DNA from: Flavobacterium azizsancarii
Lineage (GTDB): Bacteria > Bacteroidota > Bacteroidia > Flavobacteriales > Flavobacteriaceae
Length of the DNA stretch: 64,000 bases
NCBI RefSeq assembly: GCF_027980145.1
Contig: NZ_JAMZNK010000005.1
Location: 141,876-205,875 of the forward strand
Reading direction: 5' to 3'
Positions 36,310-45,670 of this stretch are shown piece after piece (the first letter of the stretch is position 1; every line of letters begins with the position of its first letter). The notes below the pieces were generated by a model, which saw only the letters and a list, made by a program, of their open reading frames with translations, searched no databases and had not been told where the DNA came from. The position numbers and the translations under genes are program-made.

Positions 36310-38052
36310 ATGAAAAAACTATTTGTTTCATTTTTTGCAATTACCTTACTTTTTTCTTGCAATAAAAGTACTAAGTCTAACGAAGATAAAGCTTTAGACG
36401 CAAAATTCGATAAGTACAAAGATGGCTTTGTTACTGATTTATGGAAAATTAATCCAGGTTGGGCGTCAGGTGTTGGCTATCACAAACTAGACAGCATTTT
36501 AGTTGTTCCGGATGCGAATGATGAAAAGAGACAACTTGATTTTGCCAATGCTCAATTGGATTCCTTAAAACAATTTAATCCTGAAAATTTGTCTGACAAT
36601 AATAAGACTGATTTTCAAATGATTAAAAATCAACTTGAAGGTACTATTTTTAGCGTAAAAGAATTAAGATCATCAGAGTGGAATCCTTCTGAATATAATG
36701 TTTGCGGAGCTTTTGCAGAGATTCTAAACGGAAAGTACGATTCTCTTGATGTTCGTTTGCGTGCCTTTAATGCTAAATTGAATAATGTTCCTGCTTATTA
36801 TGAAGCGGCAAAAAAGAACATTAAAAATCCAACTATCGAACATACAGATCTTGCAATAGCGCAAAATCTTGGTGGCTCATCGGTTTTTGATGCTGATTTA
36901 ACGGCTGCTTTACAACAAAGTAAATTAAGTGCTGTTGAGAAAAAGGAGATCCTGGATAAAGCAAAAGTGGCTAAAAAAGCAATTACAGATTATGCTGATT
37001 GGTTAAAAACAACTCCAAACAAAACCCCGCGTTCTTTTAGATTAGGAGCTGCATTATATGCTAAGAAATTTAATTTTGATATTCAGTCAAGCTATACGGC
37101 TGATGAGATTTTTAAAGTTGCAAATGATCACAAAAAAGATTTGCACGATAAAATGTTTGTTCTGGCTGATAAACTTTGGACAAAATACAAAGGAAATGAA
37201 GCTAAACCAACAAACAAACTCGAATTAATCAAACAAGTTATTGATAAAATCTCGTTACAGCACACAACTCCTGAAAAATTTCAGTCTGAAATCGAGAAAC
37301 AAATTCCGGAATTAACAGCTTATGTAAAAGCAAAAGATTTATTATACATTGATCCTTCAAAACCATTAGTGGTTCGTAAAGAACCGGCATATATGGCCGG
37401 AGTTGCAGGAGCATCTATTTCTGCGCCCGGACCTTATGACAAAAATGCAAATACATATTATAATGTAGGCAGCATGACTGGCTGGACAGCTGAAAACACA
37501 GAAAGTTATTTAAGAGAATACAATGATTATATTCTGCAGATTTTAAATATTCACGAAGCCGTTCCGGGACATTACACACAATTGGTTTACAGTAATCAGT
37601 CGCCGAGTATCATCAAATCTATTTTAGGAAATGGTGCAATGGTTGAAGGATGGGCCGTTTATGCAGAAAAAATGATGCTGGAAAGCGGTTATAAAAATTC
37701 TGATGAAATGTGGTTAATGTATTATAAATGGAATTTAAGAGCAACCTGCAATACAATCTTAGACATTAGCGTTCACACTAAAAACATGTCTAAAGAAGCA
37801 GCTTTGGATTTGTTGACGAAAGAGGCTTTTCAGCAACAAGCAGAAGCTGATGGAAAATGGAAACGTGTAACTTTATCTCAGGTTCAATTGTGTTCTTATT
37901 TTACAGGATATACAGAAATTTACAACTTAAGAGAAGAACTTAAAAAACAAGAAGGAGATAAATTCAATTTGAAAAAATTCCATGAGAAATTTTTAAGCTT
38001 TGGAAGTGCTCCGGTAAAATACATTAAAGAATTGATGTTGTCTCAAGAGTAA
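36310..38052 (+). CDS. DUF885 zinc-peptidase-like lipoprotein
   Basis: A 580-residue protein with a lipoprotein signal (lipobox LLFSC). The DUF885 fold is mostly helical and has the zinc motif HEAVPGHYTQ near residue 415 with a downstream Glu in 'EGWAVYAEKMM', as in M3-like gluzincins. It is probably a peptidase in the periplasm or on the outer membrane. A strong terminator follows, and the gene starts 68 nt after the E1 stop on the same strand. Confidence 0.85.
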   Translation: MKKLFVSFFAITLLFSCNKSTKSNEDKALDAKFDKYKDGFVTDLWKINPGWASGVGYHKLDSILVVPDANDEKRQLDFANAQLDSLKQFNPENLSDNNKTDFQMIKNQLEGTIFSVKELRSSEWNPSEYNVCGAFAEILNGKYDSLDVRLRAFNAKLNNVPAYYEAAKKNIKNPTIEHTDLAIAQNLGGSSVFDADLTAALQQSKLSAVEKKEILDKAKVAKKAITDYADWLKTTPNKTPRSFRLGAALYAKKFNFDIQSSYTADEIFKVANDHKKDLHDKMFVLADKLWTKYKGNEAKPTNKLELIKQVIDKISLQHTTPEKFQSEIEKQIPELTAYVKAKDLLYIDPSKPLVVRKEPAYMAGVAGASISAPGPYDKNANTYYNVGSMTGWTAENTESYLREYNDYILQILNIHEAVPGHYTQLVYSNQSPSIIKSILGNGAMVEGWAVYAEKMMLESGYKNSDEMWLMYYKWNLRATCNTILDISVHTKNMSKEAALDLLTKEAFQQQAEADGKWKRVTLSQVQLCSYFTGYTEIYNLREELKKQEGDKFNLKKFHEKFLSFGSAPVKYIKELMLSQE

Positions 38053-38069
38053 ACTCTAACAACATTTTA

Positions 38070-38113
38070 TAAAAAAAGGTTTGACGAGAATTATTTCTCA
38101 TCAAACCTTTTTT
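38070..38113 (+). terminator. intrinsic terminator
   Basis: AAAGGTTTGACGAGAA pairs with TTCTCATCAAACCTTT with a single mismatch, then a T-run. Confidence 0.85.
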
Positions 38114-38204
38114 CTTTATATTTTATGTCTTCTAAAGTCTAAAAAAAAATCGTTTTTATCTGCATTTTTGCTTTTAGCAATCCGTTTTATCAGAGCTCAA
38201 TATT

Positions 38205-39176
38205 CTAAACAATGACCACCAGTCGTTTACCATCAGAAACCTCTCTGGTCCAGGCTTCTTCAACAGCAATCAAAGGAACAGTTTCAATATTCACTTTCAG
38301 CTTATTTTGAGCAGCTAAAAGAAACATTTCAGGAAGTATTTCTGAGAATAATAATTTTACATCTTCTTTTGCCCAGCTTCCTAATCCGGAACCTGATAAT
38401 TGCAAATCCACACTTCTTAAAATTCCTGATGATAACTGAATAGTATCACCCGCCATTCCTCCAATAGTAACATATCTTACTTTGGTCGTAAACGATCCGT
38501 TTCCTTTTAAAGCCGTAAGAATTAATTCTGCAGGATGTCCCCATAAATAATCCAAAACAATATCAATAGGAGTGTTTAGGTGAATTTTTTTAAGCTGTTC
38601 GATAATTGTTTCATCCTCTTGTTTTAGAGAAATAACTTCATCAGCGCCTAAAGCAAAAAGACTTTTAAGTGTTTTTTCGTTTCTTCCGGTAACAATTACC
38701 TTTTTTGCTCCGTAATGTTTTGCAAGCTGAATTGCCATTTGCCCGGTAAAACCTGTCGCGCCATTTATTAAAACAGTCTCTCCTGATTTTATACCGGCCT
38801 TAAATTTAAGCGCCATCGCTGAGCCTGCCACTGCATTAGGCAAAGAAGCAGCGATTGCATCACTAATTCCTTCAGGTAACGGGACAAGTATATTTTTATC
38901 AATAATCGCTTTTTCGGCAATTGTACCCGTAATTCCACGAGCATAAACTCTAGTGCCATTTTCTAGTAAACCAACGGCATCACTGCCAACTACAAAACCA
39001 TTTTGATTATCGTTTTCAGAAGAATAATGTTTTCCACTTGCTTTTCCTTTATCAAGATTAGTAATGGCAACGGCCTTAACCGAAAGTAAAACCTGGTTTT
39101 CGTTTTGCACAGTTGGTGCTGCAAATTCTGTATATTTTGGTAACTCGCCTTTTTTATAAACTACTGCTGCTTTCAT
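38205..39176 (-). CDS. zinc-type alcohol dehydrogenase/quinone oxidoreductase-family protein
   Basis: A 323-residue MDR-superfamily oxidoreductase. The N-terminal GroES-like domain is followed by a Rossmann domain with 'INGATGFTGQMAIQLAKHYGA' and 'VIVTGRNEKTLKSL', indicating NADPH binding. No catalytic zinc ligands are apparent, so a quinone- or enone-reductase-type enzyme is likely. It is 79 nt downstream of the Crp-type regulator gene on the same strand and is a candidate target. Confidence 0.83.
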   Translation of the reverse strand: MKAAVVYKKGELPKYTEFAAPTVQNENQVLLSVKAVAITNLDKGKASGKHYSSENDNQNGFVVGSDAVGLLENGTRVYARGITGTIAEKAIIDKNILVPLPEGISDAIAASLPNAVAGSAMALKFKAGIKSGETVLINGATGFTGQMAIQLAKHYGAKKVIVTGRNEKTLKSLFALGADEVISLKQEDETIIEQLKKIHLNTPIDIVLDYLWGHPAELILTALKGNGSFTTKVRYVTIGGMAGDTIQLSSGILRSVDLQLSGSGLGSWAKEDVKLLFSEILPEMFLLAAQNKLKVNIETVPLIAVEEAWTREVSDGKRLVVIV

Positions 39177-39255
39177 AATTATTAAATTTTATAATGCAAA
39201 TTTAGACTGCTGTTTACCGGCCAACGATAACATTTGTTATCAAATACAATCAGAA

Positions 39256-39831
39256 CTATTTATTGTGAACTAATTTACTTTTGATCCTGCTTAAATGAAC
39301 CGTGCTTATACCAAGATAAGATGCAATGTAATGTTGCGGAACACGCTGAATAACCTGAGGTCTTTCTTTAATTAAATTAAGATAACGCTGAATAGGAGAG
39401 TCCTTTATAAACGAAACAAAATGTTTCATGTAATCAAATGTACGCTCAAAAAGCATATTAATTAAACGGTCTCTTAATTCCGGAATTTCTTTAATTTCTT
39501 CTAATATTTTATCGAGATCATCTTTATGAATCCACCAAATAATCGAAGGTTCTATCGTTTCAATCACAACCGGACTCGGGAACTTTTTCATAAAACTTTC
39601 GATAGAAGCAACACTTTGATTTTCAAAAAAAAATTGAGTTGTTAGGTCTTTTCCATTATTATTAAACCAAACCCGGATACAGCCCTTTTCGATTATAAAA
39701 AGTTTTTTCGAAATTTCGCCTTCTTCTAAAAGTACAGTCTTAGTCGGAATTTCAATACGATTAAAACATTTAATGTAGGAGCTCCAGCGTTCATCATCGA
39801 TAGGGAATTTATTTCGGAATTGATCAAACAT
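39256..39831 (-). CDS. Crp/Fnr-family transcription regulator
   Basis: A 191-residue protein. A cyclic-nucleotide-binding-like domain (residues about 25-115, with GEISKKLFIIEKGCIRVW) lies next to a dimerisation helix and a C-terminal winged helix (IASYLGISTVHLSRIKSK). The phosphate-binding RxxA arginine of true cAMP-binding domains is not evident, so the ligand is probably something else. It lies between the ChaN-like and oxidoreductase genes in one leftward unit. A decayed second copy is at 41189-41428. Confidence 0.88.
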   Translation of the reverse strand: MFDQFRNKFPIDDERWSSYIKCFNRIEIPTKTVLLEEGEISKKLFIIEKGCIRVWFNNNGKDLTTQFFFENQSVASIESFMKKFPSPVVIETIEPSIIWWIHKDDLDKILEEIKEIPELRDRLINMLFERTFDYMKHFVSFIKDSPIQRYLNLIKERPQVIQRVPQHYIASYLGISTVHLSRIKSKLVHNK

Positions 39832-39845
39832 ATATAGTTATTTGA

Positions 39846-41039
39846 TTATTGTACAAATTTATCTCCTGTAGCTTTATCAATAAGTACCAGCAAATCATAT
39901 CCCAATACATATGTTTTTAATTTAGGATTGTCAATTTTTAGTTTATCCTGCTTTACAAGACGTCTTATAGGTCTTAAATCATAAACAACCCATTCATTCT
40001 CACCAACTTTTTCGAAAAAAGGCAAAAATTCTTTGAATTCTTCGAGACCATTATAAGCCACTATTGCCTTACTGTTATCCACTGGAGACATTCCGTTAAT
40101 AGTGCCTTGTTTGCCTATAACAATAATATGCAATGATTTTTTACCGGCAGCATCAGCTAAATTATCAGCAAGATTACTGACTTCAAAACTTCCTCGGGAG
40201 GCGTGATTTCCTCCGAGTTTAAAAAGCAGTTTTGGAATTTTAATTTCATCTGCCGTAATATAAGGATACAAATAATTAAGTAAATTTTTCTTCATAAGAC
40301 TTACTCGTGCTTCGTAACTTTCATTCGCAAAAATTGGAATACTTGTCTTAAGATCTCTTAACATTTTTTGACTGACCTGACTTTCATTTCTAAAATCATA
40401 CAGCAATGAATCTACTTCGGATACTTTCATACGATAAGCCATAAAATCACTGTATTTATTGGAATCACCAAAAAGTGGGAAATCATTTTTAGCAAATTCA
40501 TTGGCCTTTTTTAATGCAATTTTTTTATTAGAAGCTTGTTTCGCAGTCGCCGCAAGTGTTTCAAAAAAAGTAGGCATGGATAAAAAATTAATTTCATTGA
40601 CACCCCATATAGCGATCTTCGAAAGTGTCATTTTGTGAATTAGATTCATTTCTTCTTGCCAACTGTAGAAAGCAAAATCATACGGTTTACGTTTAAAATA
40701 ATCAGAGTAGCCTGCCAGATTTTTAGCTGTTTTTTCTAATTGGGCTGCAGTATAAGGATCGATTTCAACAACTAAAGCTTTAGGTTGTAATATATCTGCA
40801 ATTTTTCCAGAGAAAACAGGAACTTCTGCGACACCATGCTGTTCGCCTACAAATACAATATGTGAATTAGTTACTTCTTTTTTAATTAGATCCCAGCCTT
40901 TACCTTCAAAATTTCCATTTTTATAAAAAAACACATTTTTAGTAAGAAGGCTATCAGGAACTTTGTTTACAGTTTGGGAAAATCCAGAGGGTATAAATGT
41001 TGTGACAAAAAGAGCAAGTAAAATATTTTTCAGGTTCAT
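39846..41039 (-). CDS. ChaN/EreA-like secreted protein
   Basis: A 397-residue protein with a signal peptide (ends near GFSQ). The 'HIVFVGEQHGVAEVPVFSGKI' motif and 'ALVVEIDPYTAAQLEK' resemble the haem-binding ChaN lipoprotein and erythromycin-esterase-like fold, which share an acidic and His pocket near the N-terminus. The later 'FKLGGNHASRGSFEV' holds a second His. Function unresolved. It is the upstream gene of a leftward run with the Crp regulator, only 14 nt apart. Confidence 0.65.
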   Translation of the reverse strand: MNLKNILLALFVTTFIPSGFSQTVNKVPDSLLTKNVFFYKNGNFEGKGWDLIKKEVTNSHIVFVGEQHGVAEVPVFSGKIADILQPKALVVEIDPYTAAQLEKTAKNLAGYSDYFKRKPYDFAFYSWQEEMNLIHKMTLSKIAIWGVNEINFLSMPTFFETLAATAKQASNKKIALKKANEFAKNDFPLFGDSNKYSDFMAYRMKVSEVDSLLYDFRNESQVSQKMLRDLKTSIPIFANESYEARVSLMKKNLLNYLYPYITADEIKIPKLLFKLGGNHASRGSFEVSNLADNLADAAGKKSLHIIVIGKQGTINGMSPVDNSKAIVAYNGLEEFKEFLPFFEKVGENEWVVYDLRPIRRLVKQDKLKIDNPKLKTYVLGYDLLVLIDKATGDKFVQ

Positions 41040-41188
41040 TGGTAAGTTTTTAGAGTAAGACTCAGGTTATTCTTTTTTGTTACAAGCATTAATTAAATAA
41101 AAAATCTTAATTTAAATTTGATTCCAACTTCCCAAAAAACTTTCTTCTAAAACAACTCTTTTTATTTAAAAGCAGATTATCTAATTTC

Positions 41189-41428
41189 ACAAAACTTTCG
41201 ATAGAAGCAACACTTTGATTTTCAAAAAAGAATTGAGTTGTTAGGTCTTTCCCATTAATATTAAACAAACCCTGATACAACCCTTTTCGATTATAAAAAG
41301 TTTTTTCGAAATTTCTCCCTCTTCCAGAAGAATTGTTTTTGAGGCAACTTCAATGCGACTGAAATAATTAGTGTATTCAATCCATTTTCATCGGTTAAAG
41401 GGAATTTATTACGGAATTGGCTGAACAT
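41189..41428 (-). pseudogene. decayed N-terminal copy of the Crp/Fnr regulator
   Basis: From ATG 41428 the sequence begins MFSQFRNKFP, like the intact regulator's MFDQFRNKFP. It then shifts frame twice; the second frame reads ILLEEGEISKKLFIIEKG, nearly the same as the intact copy. The homology stops at the equivalent of SIESF, and the DNA-binding half is missing. It is a dead duplicate on the far side of the ChaN-like gene. Confidence 0.85.
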
Positions 41429-41434
41429 TGATCC

Positions 41435-41947
41435 TTAATCTTTATTTTGTTTTTCAATCAATTTTGCAATTCTAAAACTGTTTGTCATCAATAAATAACC
41501 AATTATAGTTTTACAAAAAGAAAAAGCAATCCAGCCTGATTTTGGGTAATCTTTGAATAGATTTTTGTTCTGAAAGAAAACCATAACTTCTTGTAATAAA
41601 ACTGGAATATTCTCAATAAATAATAAGCCTCCAATAACAATTACAGCAATTGAAATTATTTTAGTTGAGTCAAAATTCAGTTCAATATTTCCTGTTTCAA
41701 AACCTCTATCAAGTTTTAATGTATCAATAATCCAGTTTGTTTTGTAGATGCAAAGTTTGATTATTAAAAAATAAATAAAAAACAAAACAAGAATTATAAG
41801 ACTATATACGATTTTATCAGATAAATCTACTCTTTGAATAGCAAAATAAAATGAAGAAAATGATTGAGGAACAATTATTAAAGTTCCGGAAATTAAAATT
41901 AATCCTAAAATTTTAATTAAGATTATCCAAAAGGTTCTAATCGACAT
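41435..41947 (-). CDS. membrane protein of unknown function
   Basis: A 170-residue protein with about four hydrophobic spans (roughly residues 8-27, 42-63, 92-115 and 140-157) and no recognised domain. It follows another hypothetical gene by 9 nt, so the two are likely co-transcribed. No function is proposed. Confidence 0.55.
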   Translation of the reverse strand: MSIRTFWIILIKILGLILISGTLIIVPQSFSSFYFAIQRVDLSDKIVYSLIILVLFFIYFLIIKLCIYKTNWIIDTLKLDRGFETGNIELNFDSTKIISIAVIVIGGLLFIENIPVLLQEVMVFFQNKNLFKDYPKSGWIAFSFCKTIIGYLLMTNSFRIAKLIEKQNKD

Positions 41948-41956
41948 TTAATATAT

Positions 41957-42358
41957 TTAATTAGTTTCTAATTCAAACAACTGTACCTGACTTTTTAAGC
42001 GATCAACCAATAAATTCATCATTCTTTTGTTTAAACTTGATGAGTTCTGAATGTAAATATCGTATTCTTCAATGGTAAAAAGCGCCATGATAATTCCTTT
42101 TAGAGAATTTCTGAATTTAATATCTTTCTGAATAGAATTTTCGATCGTTTGCAATTTCTTTTCGACAGTATACGAATAGAAATCAGCTTTGTTTTTATTT
42201 ACGTAATTGATAAAAACCGCAATAAACAAATCATTCTGAAGTTTTAGAATTGGTCTAATCGTTTGATTTTGAAACAATTCATCTAGCGAAGATTGAGCAC
42301 TTACAGTTCCTAAAGTCTCTCCTCTGAATTCTCTTAAAAAAGCGTCTCTATCTTCCAT
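41957..42358 (-). CDS. conserved hypothetical protein
   Basis: A 133-residue soluble, mostly helical protein (DAFLREFRGETLGTVSAQSS at the start). It has no signal peptide or recognised catalytic motif. It is divergent from the thioesterase gene and immediately upstream of a small membrane protein gene. Confidence 0.55.
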   Translation of the reverse strand: MEDRDAFLREFRGETLGTVSAQSSLDELFQNQTIRPILKLQNDLFIAVFINYVNKNKADFYSYTVEKKLQTIENSIQKDIKFRNSLKGIIMALFTIEEYDIYIQNSSSLNKRMMNLLVDRLKSQVQLFELETN

Positions 42359-42418
42359 GTTTTTTCTTTAAATTTAGAAAAAATTCCAATACAAAATTCT
42401 TTTACCTAAATTAAAATT

Positions 42419-42802
42419 ATGAGATTTCATACCAGAAAATGGGTCAAACCCGAAGATTTAAATCCAAACGGAACTTTATTTGGCGGGAAATTATTAGCCT
42501 GGATTGACGAAGAACTGGCGTTATATACCATAATACAACTAGAGAACACAAGAGTCGTGACAAAATACATGTCAGAAATCAATTTTAAGAGCTCAGCCAG
42601 ACAAGGGGATATTGTTGAAATTGGAATTGACGTCGTGAAATTTGGCAACACTTCTTTGGTTTTGACTTGTGCCGTTAGAAACATGATGACACGTGAAATT
42701 ATCATTACAATTGACCAGACCACAATGGTTAATTTAGATGAAAACGGAAAACCAAAAGCCCACGGAAAGACACAAATAGAATTCGTAAAAGACCGATTAT
42801 AA
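42419..42802 (+). CDS. acyl-CoA thioesterase, YciA-like hotdog fold
   Basis: A 127-residue hotdog-fold protein with 'NPNGTLFGGKLLAWIDEELAL', the classic substrate-site signature, and 'FGNTSLVLTCAVRNM'. It hydrolyses acyl-CoA esters in the cytosol as a multimer. Acyl chain preference cannot be inferred. It has its own short unit, divergent from hypothetical genes. Confidence 0.87.
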   Translation: MRFHTRKWVKPEDLNPNGTLFGGKLLAWIDEELALYTIIQLENTRVVTKYMSEINFKSSARQGDIVEIGIDVVKFGNTSLVLTCAVRNMMTREIIITIDQTTMVNLDENGKPKAHGKTQIEFVKDRL

Positions 42803-42889
42803 ATTTCTATCCTATAAGTGATATAAGTTCATTAAAAATGAAGCTTTAATTTTCTTATATCACTTACATGGTTTTAAAAAAAAACTCTA

Positions 42890-43321
42890 ATGAATATAAA
42901 ACTTTTATTTCCCCTTTTTCTCGTTTTTATGCTTGTTTTTTCATGTAATTCTAAAGACGAAAAAAGTCAATACAAGCATATTGTATATCACGCCGTAAAC
43001 GGAAAAGACACAGCCATTTTAAAAATAAATATAAATGACAAACGCTTTTACGGAAGTTATGAAAGATCTTATTATCAGCAAGGAAAAGATTCCGGCGATG
43101 TTAGGGGAGATATAAAAGGAGACACGTTAAGAGGGGACTTTCATTATATTTCAAATGGCGGAAGCTGGAAAAGGATTCCATTAGCGTTACTAAAGAAAGA
43201 TAAAAAACTAGTCTTAGGAAACGGTATCATTACAACTTATTTCAATCTTCCGTGTTTTATGCCCGGAACCCCCATAGAATACCATAATTCAAAGTTTATT
43301 TTTGAAGAGGTGAAAAAGTAA
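42890..43321 (+). CDS. small lipoprotein of unknown function
   Basis: A 143-residue protein with a lipoprotein signal (lipobox LVFSC). The mature part has 'FYGSYERSYYQQGKDSGDVRGDIKGDTLRGDFHY', a beta-rich pattern common in Bacteroidota lipoproteins that resemble lipocalin-like repeats. I do not recognise a named family. Confidence 0.6.
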   Translation: MNIKLLFPLFLVFMLVFSCNSKDEKSQYKHIVYHAVNGKDTAILKININDKRFYGSYERSYYQQGKDSGDVRGDIKGDTLRGDFHYISNGGSWKRIPLALLKKDKKLVLGNGIITTYFNLPCFMPGTPIEYHNSKFIFEEVKK

Positions 43322-43330
43322 ATAGTTTTG

Positions 43331-43375
43331 AGTCGCAGTTTTCAGTTAGACTGCGTGAGACTGAAAACTGCGACT
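43331..43375. repeat. perfect 16-bp inverted repeat (AGTCGCAGTTTTCAGT)
   Basis: Arms at 43331-43346 and 43360-43375 enclose a 13-nt loop, between convergent genes. There is no strong T-run directly after it. It may act as a terminator for both or be an example of a dispersed intergenic repeat. Confidence 0.6.
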
Positions 43376-43387
43376 GAAAACTTAAAA

Positions 43388-44644
43388 CTAACTAAGCGGT
43401 CCTATTGTCGATGGCAATTCGAATATTTCCAGATCAAAATAAATGACAGAAGCCATAACATGATCAAAAATATCGGCTTGGATATATTCGTAATTAGCCC
43501 AGCGTTTGTCACTCGAAAAAGCATAAATCTCTAACGGAACTCCGTGTGCTGTAGATTGCAGCTGACGACACATCATATGCATATCTTTGTTCAGTCCTGG
43601 ATGCGTTATCAAATATTGAATAATATATTTTCTAAACAAACCAAGATTTGTCATATTTCGACCATTAAGCGACAGCGATTTATCGACCTCACGCAAATCA
43701 TTGTATTTTTCAATTTCAGCCTGTCGCGTTTCAATATATGAACTAATAAGCTGAACACGTTTCATGTGATTAAGATCATCATTATTCAAAAAACGAATAC
43801 TGCTGCTTTTTATCAGAATATGTCTTTTAATACGTCTTCCGTCAGATTTTTGCATTCCGCGCCAGTTCTGGAACGAGTCAGAACTTAAAGCATAGGTAGG
43901 AATCGTGGTAATTGTATTGTCAAAATTTCGAACCTTTACAGTTGTCAGATTAATTTCGATCACATCACCATCAGCACCAAATTTATCCATTGTAATCCAG
44001 TCACCAATACGAACCATATCGTTAATCGCAACCTGAACACTCGAAACAAAACCTAAAATGGTATCCCTGAAAATCAAGATAATAATTGCTGAAAGCGTTC
44101 CTAAAATAGTTAGTAATTCACCTTGTTTGATTCCGAATAAAGTTGAAATAATAAGTGCAACACCAAAAATCCAAAGAACAATCATAATAACCTGAATAAA
44201 GCTATCAATTGGTTTGTCGCTATATTCCGGCTTTTGCTTTAAATAATCCCGTAAAGCATTAAAAATCGTTCTGATGATCCATAATGAAATCAAAACGATA
44301 TATACACCAACTATTTTTCCAAAAACAGACTCCCAGTACTCATACTTGTCCAAAATAATTGGAACGGCTTTATAGATAAAGAAAAACGGAATTAAATACG
44401 CTGTGTATTTTGTAGTTTTATTGTGAATTAAATAATCGTCAAACTTTGTTTTGGTTTTTTGCGCAAATACAGCAGTCAAAGTAACCAAAACAAATTTTGC
44501 GATATAATAAATAGCAAAAGCCAATGCCACCAGGACGACAATATTAAGAATGAGGCTAATATAAGACGCAAAATTGCGGCTCATTCCCCAATCTCTAAAA
44601 AGAGGGTATAAAAAATTAAATATCTTATCCAAAAACTTATGCAT
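43388..44644 (-). CDS. mechanosensitive channel, MscS family (YbdG-type)
   Basis: A 418-residue protein with about five N-terminal hydrophobic segments, then the pore-lining helix around 'LLTILGTLSAIIILIFRDTILGFVSSVQV', then the MscS beta-domain ('VRIGDWITMDKFGADGDVIEINLTTVKVRNFDNT'). It releases osmolytes on membrane stretch. The long C-terminal cytoplasmic part is of the YbdG subtype. It overlaps the upstream DUF3817 gene by 8 nt, so translation is probably coupled. Confidence 0.9.
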   Translation of the reverse strand: MHKFLDKIFNFLYPLFRDWGMSRNFASYISLILNIVVLVALAFAIYYIAKFVLVTLTAVFAQKTKTKFDDYLIHNKTTKYTAYLIPFFFIYKAVPIILDKYEYWESVFGKIVGVYIVLISLWIIRTIFNALRDYLKQKPEYSDKPIDSFIQVIMIVLWIFGVALIISTLFGIKQGELLTILGTLSAIIILIFRDTILGFVSSVQVAINDMVRIGDWITMDKFGADGDVIEINLTTVKVRNFDNTITTIPTYALSSDSFQNWRGMQKSDGRRIKRHILIKSSSIRFLNNDDLNHMKRVQLISSYIETRQAEIEKYNDLREVDKSLSLNGRNMTNLGLFRKYIIQYLITHPGLNKDMHMMCRQLQSTAHGVPLEIYAFSSDKRWANYEYIQADIFDHVMASVIYFDLEIFELPSTIGPLS

Positions 44645-44924
44645 TACTTTCTAAATATTTTTTCTCGATATAAAAAGTTCCAAAAGGAACAAGAGAAGCA
44701 ATTTGTATGATTCCGAAAGTTTTTAGATCCCAATTTTGAGGTTTTCTAAGCAAAAATGCCAACAAAACATAACCAATAAATAAAACACCATGCGCCATTC
44801 CTAAAGGACGTAATAAAGTATGATAAAGTTCCGGATTATTGTTTTTGATAACGAGCATATTAGCGAATAATACTAAATAAGAAATTCCTTCTAAAATTGC
44901 GGTAACTTTGAAAATCTTGAGCAT
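44637..44924 (-). CDS. DUF3817 integral membrane protein
   Basis: A 95-residue protein with three hydrophobic spans and the DUF3817 pattern 'ILEGISYLVLFANML...RPLGMAHGVLFIGYVLLA'. Its role is unknown. It overlaps the start of the MscS gene. Confidence 0.82.
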   Translation of the reverse strand: MLKIFKVTAILEGISYLVLFANMLVIKNNNPELYHTLLRPLGMAHGVLFIGYVLLAFLLRKPQNWDLKTFGIIQIASLVPFGTFYIEKKYLESNA

Positions 44925-45002
44925 CTGTATGTTTTTTTAAATTTAATCAGGCAAAATTAAGTAATATGGTTGGTTTATGCGGTATGAATCAAGAAAGTAA
45001 TT

Positions 45003-45010
45003 TACTTTTG
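45003..45010 (+). promoter_or_regulatory. TAnnTTTG promoter -7 element
   Basis: TACTTTTG is an exact match, 18 nt upstream of the ATG at 45029. An in-frame TTG at 45023 is too close to the expected transcript start. Confidence 0.55.
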
Positions 45011-45028
45011 TAATCTTAAACTTTGATA

Positions 45029-45562
45029 ATGAGTAAACGCGATCTAAAAAAATATCTGACCGAATTGAGCAAAGAGCAACTCGAAGAGCAAATTATCGAG
45101 TTGTACGAAAAATTTAGTCCGGTAAAAGTCTATTATGATTTTGCATTTAACCCAAAAGAGGACAAACTTCTCCAGGAATGTAAAGTTAAAATATCACATG
45201 AATATTTCCCAATAAAAAAGCCCAATGCAAAATGGCGTCCAAAAGCAAAAATGCGACGCTCTGTGGCTCAGAAATATATCAAACATTTTATAGTATTAGG
45301 AGTAGATCCTTTTGTAATTGCAGATATAATGCTTTACAATATTGAAATAGCACAGACTTATTCATCAAACAATTTTATTAAGCAGGAATTATTCTACAAA
45401 AGCATGTTGAATTCATTTGAGCAGGCAGTAAATTTTGTAATTTCTAACGGAATTTTAACCGATTTCAAAGACAGGATTTTTTCGATACAACAAGAAACTC
45501 TTCAACAAAAATGGAAAAACAAGTATGATTTTGAGGCCATTTTAGAGAAAATCGACTTATAA
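45029..45562 (+). CDS. DUF6155 family protein
   Basis: About 177 residues, soluble and helical. The pattern 'MSKRDLKKYLTELSKEQLEEQIIELYEKF' and 'VKVYYDFAFNPKEDKLLQECK' followed by 'IKKPNAKWRPKAKMRRSVAQKYIKHF' fits DUF6155. Function unknown. It starts shortly after a consensus promoter. Confidence 0.75.
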   Translation: MSKRDLKKYLTELSKEQLEEQIIELYEKFSPVKVYYDFAFNPKEDKLLQECKVKISHEYFPIKKPNAKWRPKAKMRRSVAQKYIKHFIVLGVDPFVIADIMLYNIEIAQTYSSNNFIKQELFYKSMLNSFEQAVNFVISNGILTDFKDRIFSIQQETLQQKWKNKYDFEAILEKIDL

Positions 45563-45642
45563 AGACTTTTCTCATAAAAAATCTTATTTAAAAAAAACAT
45601 TTATTTTACGTTAAAATAAGATGAATAACTGTTTTTTCGGTG

Positions 45643-45650
45643 TATTTTTG
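45643..45650 (+). promoter_or_regulatory. TAnnTTTG promoter -7 element
   Basis: TATTTTTG is an exact match, 20 nt before the ATG at 45671. Confidence 0.55.
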
Positions 45651-45670
45651 CAAAAATCCAAAAATAAACA

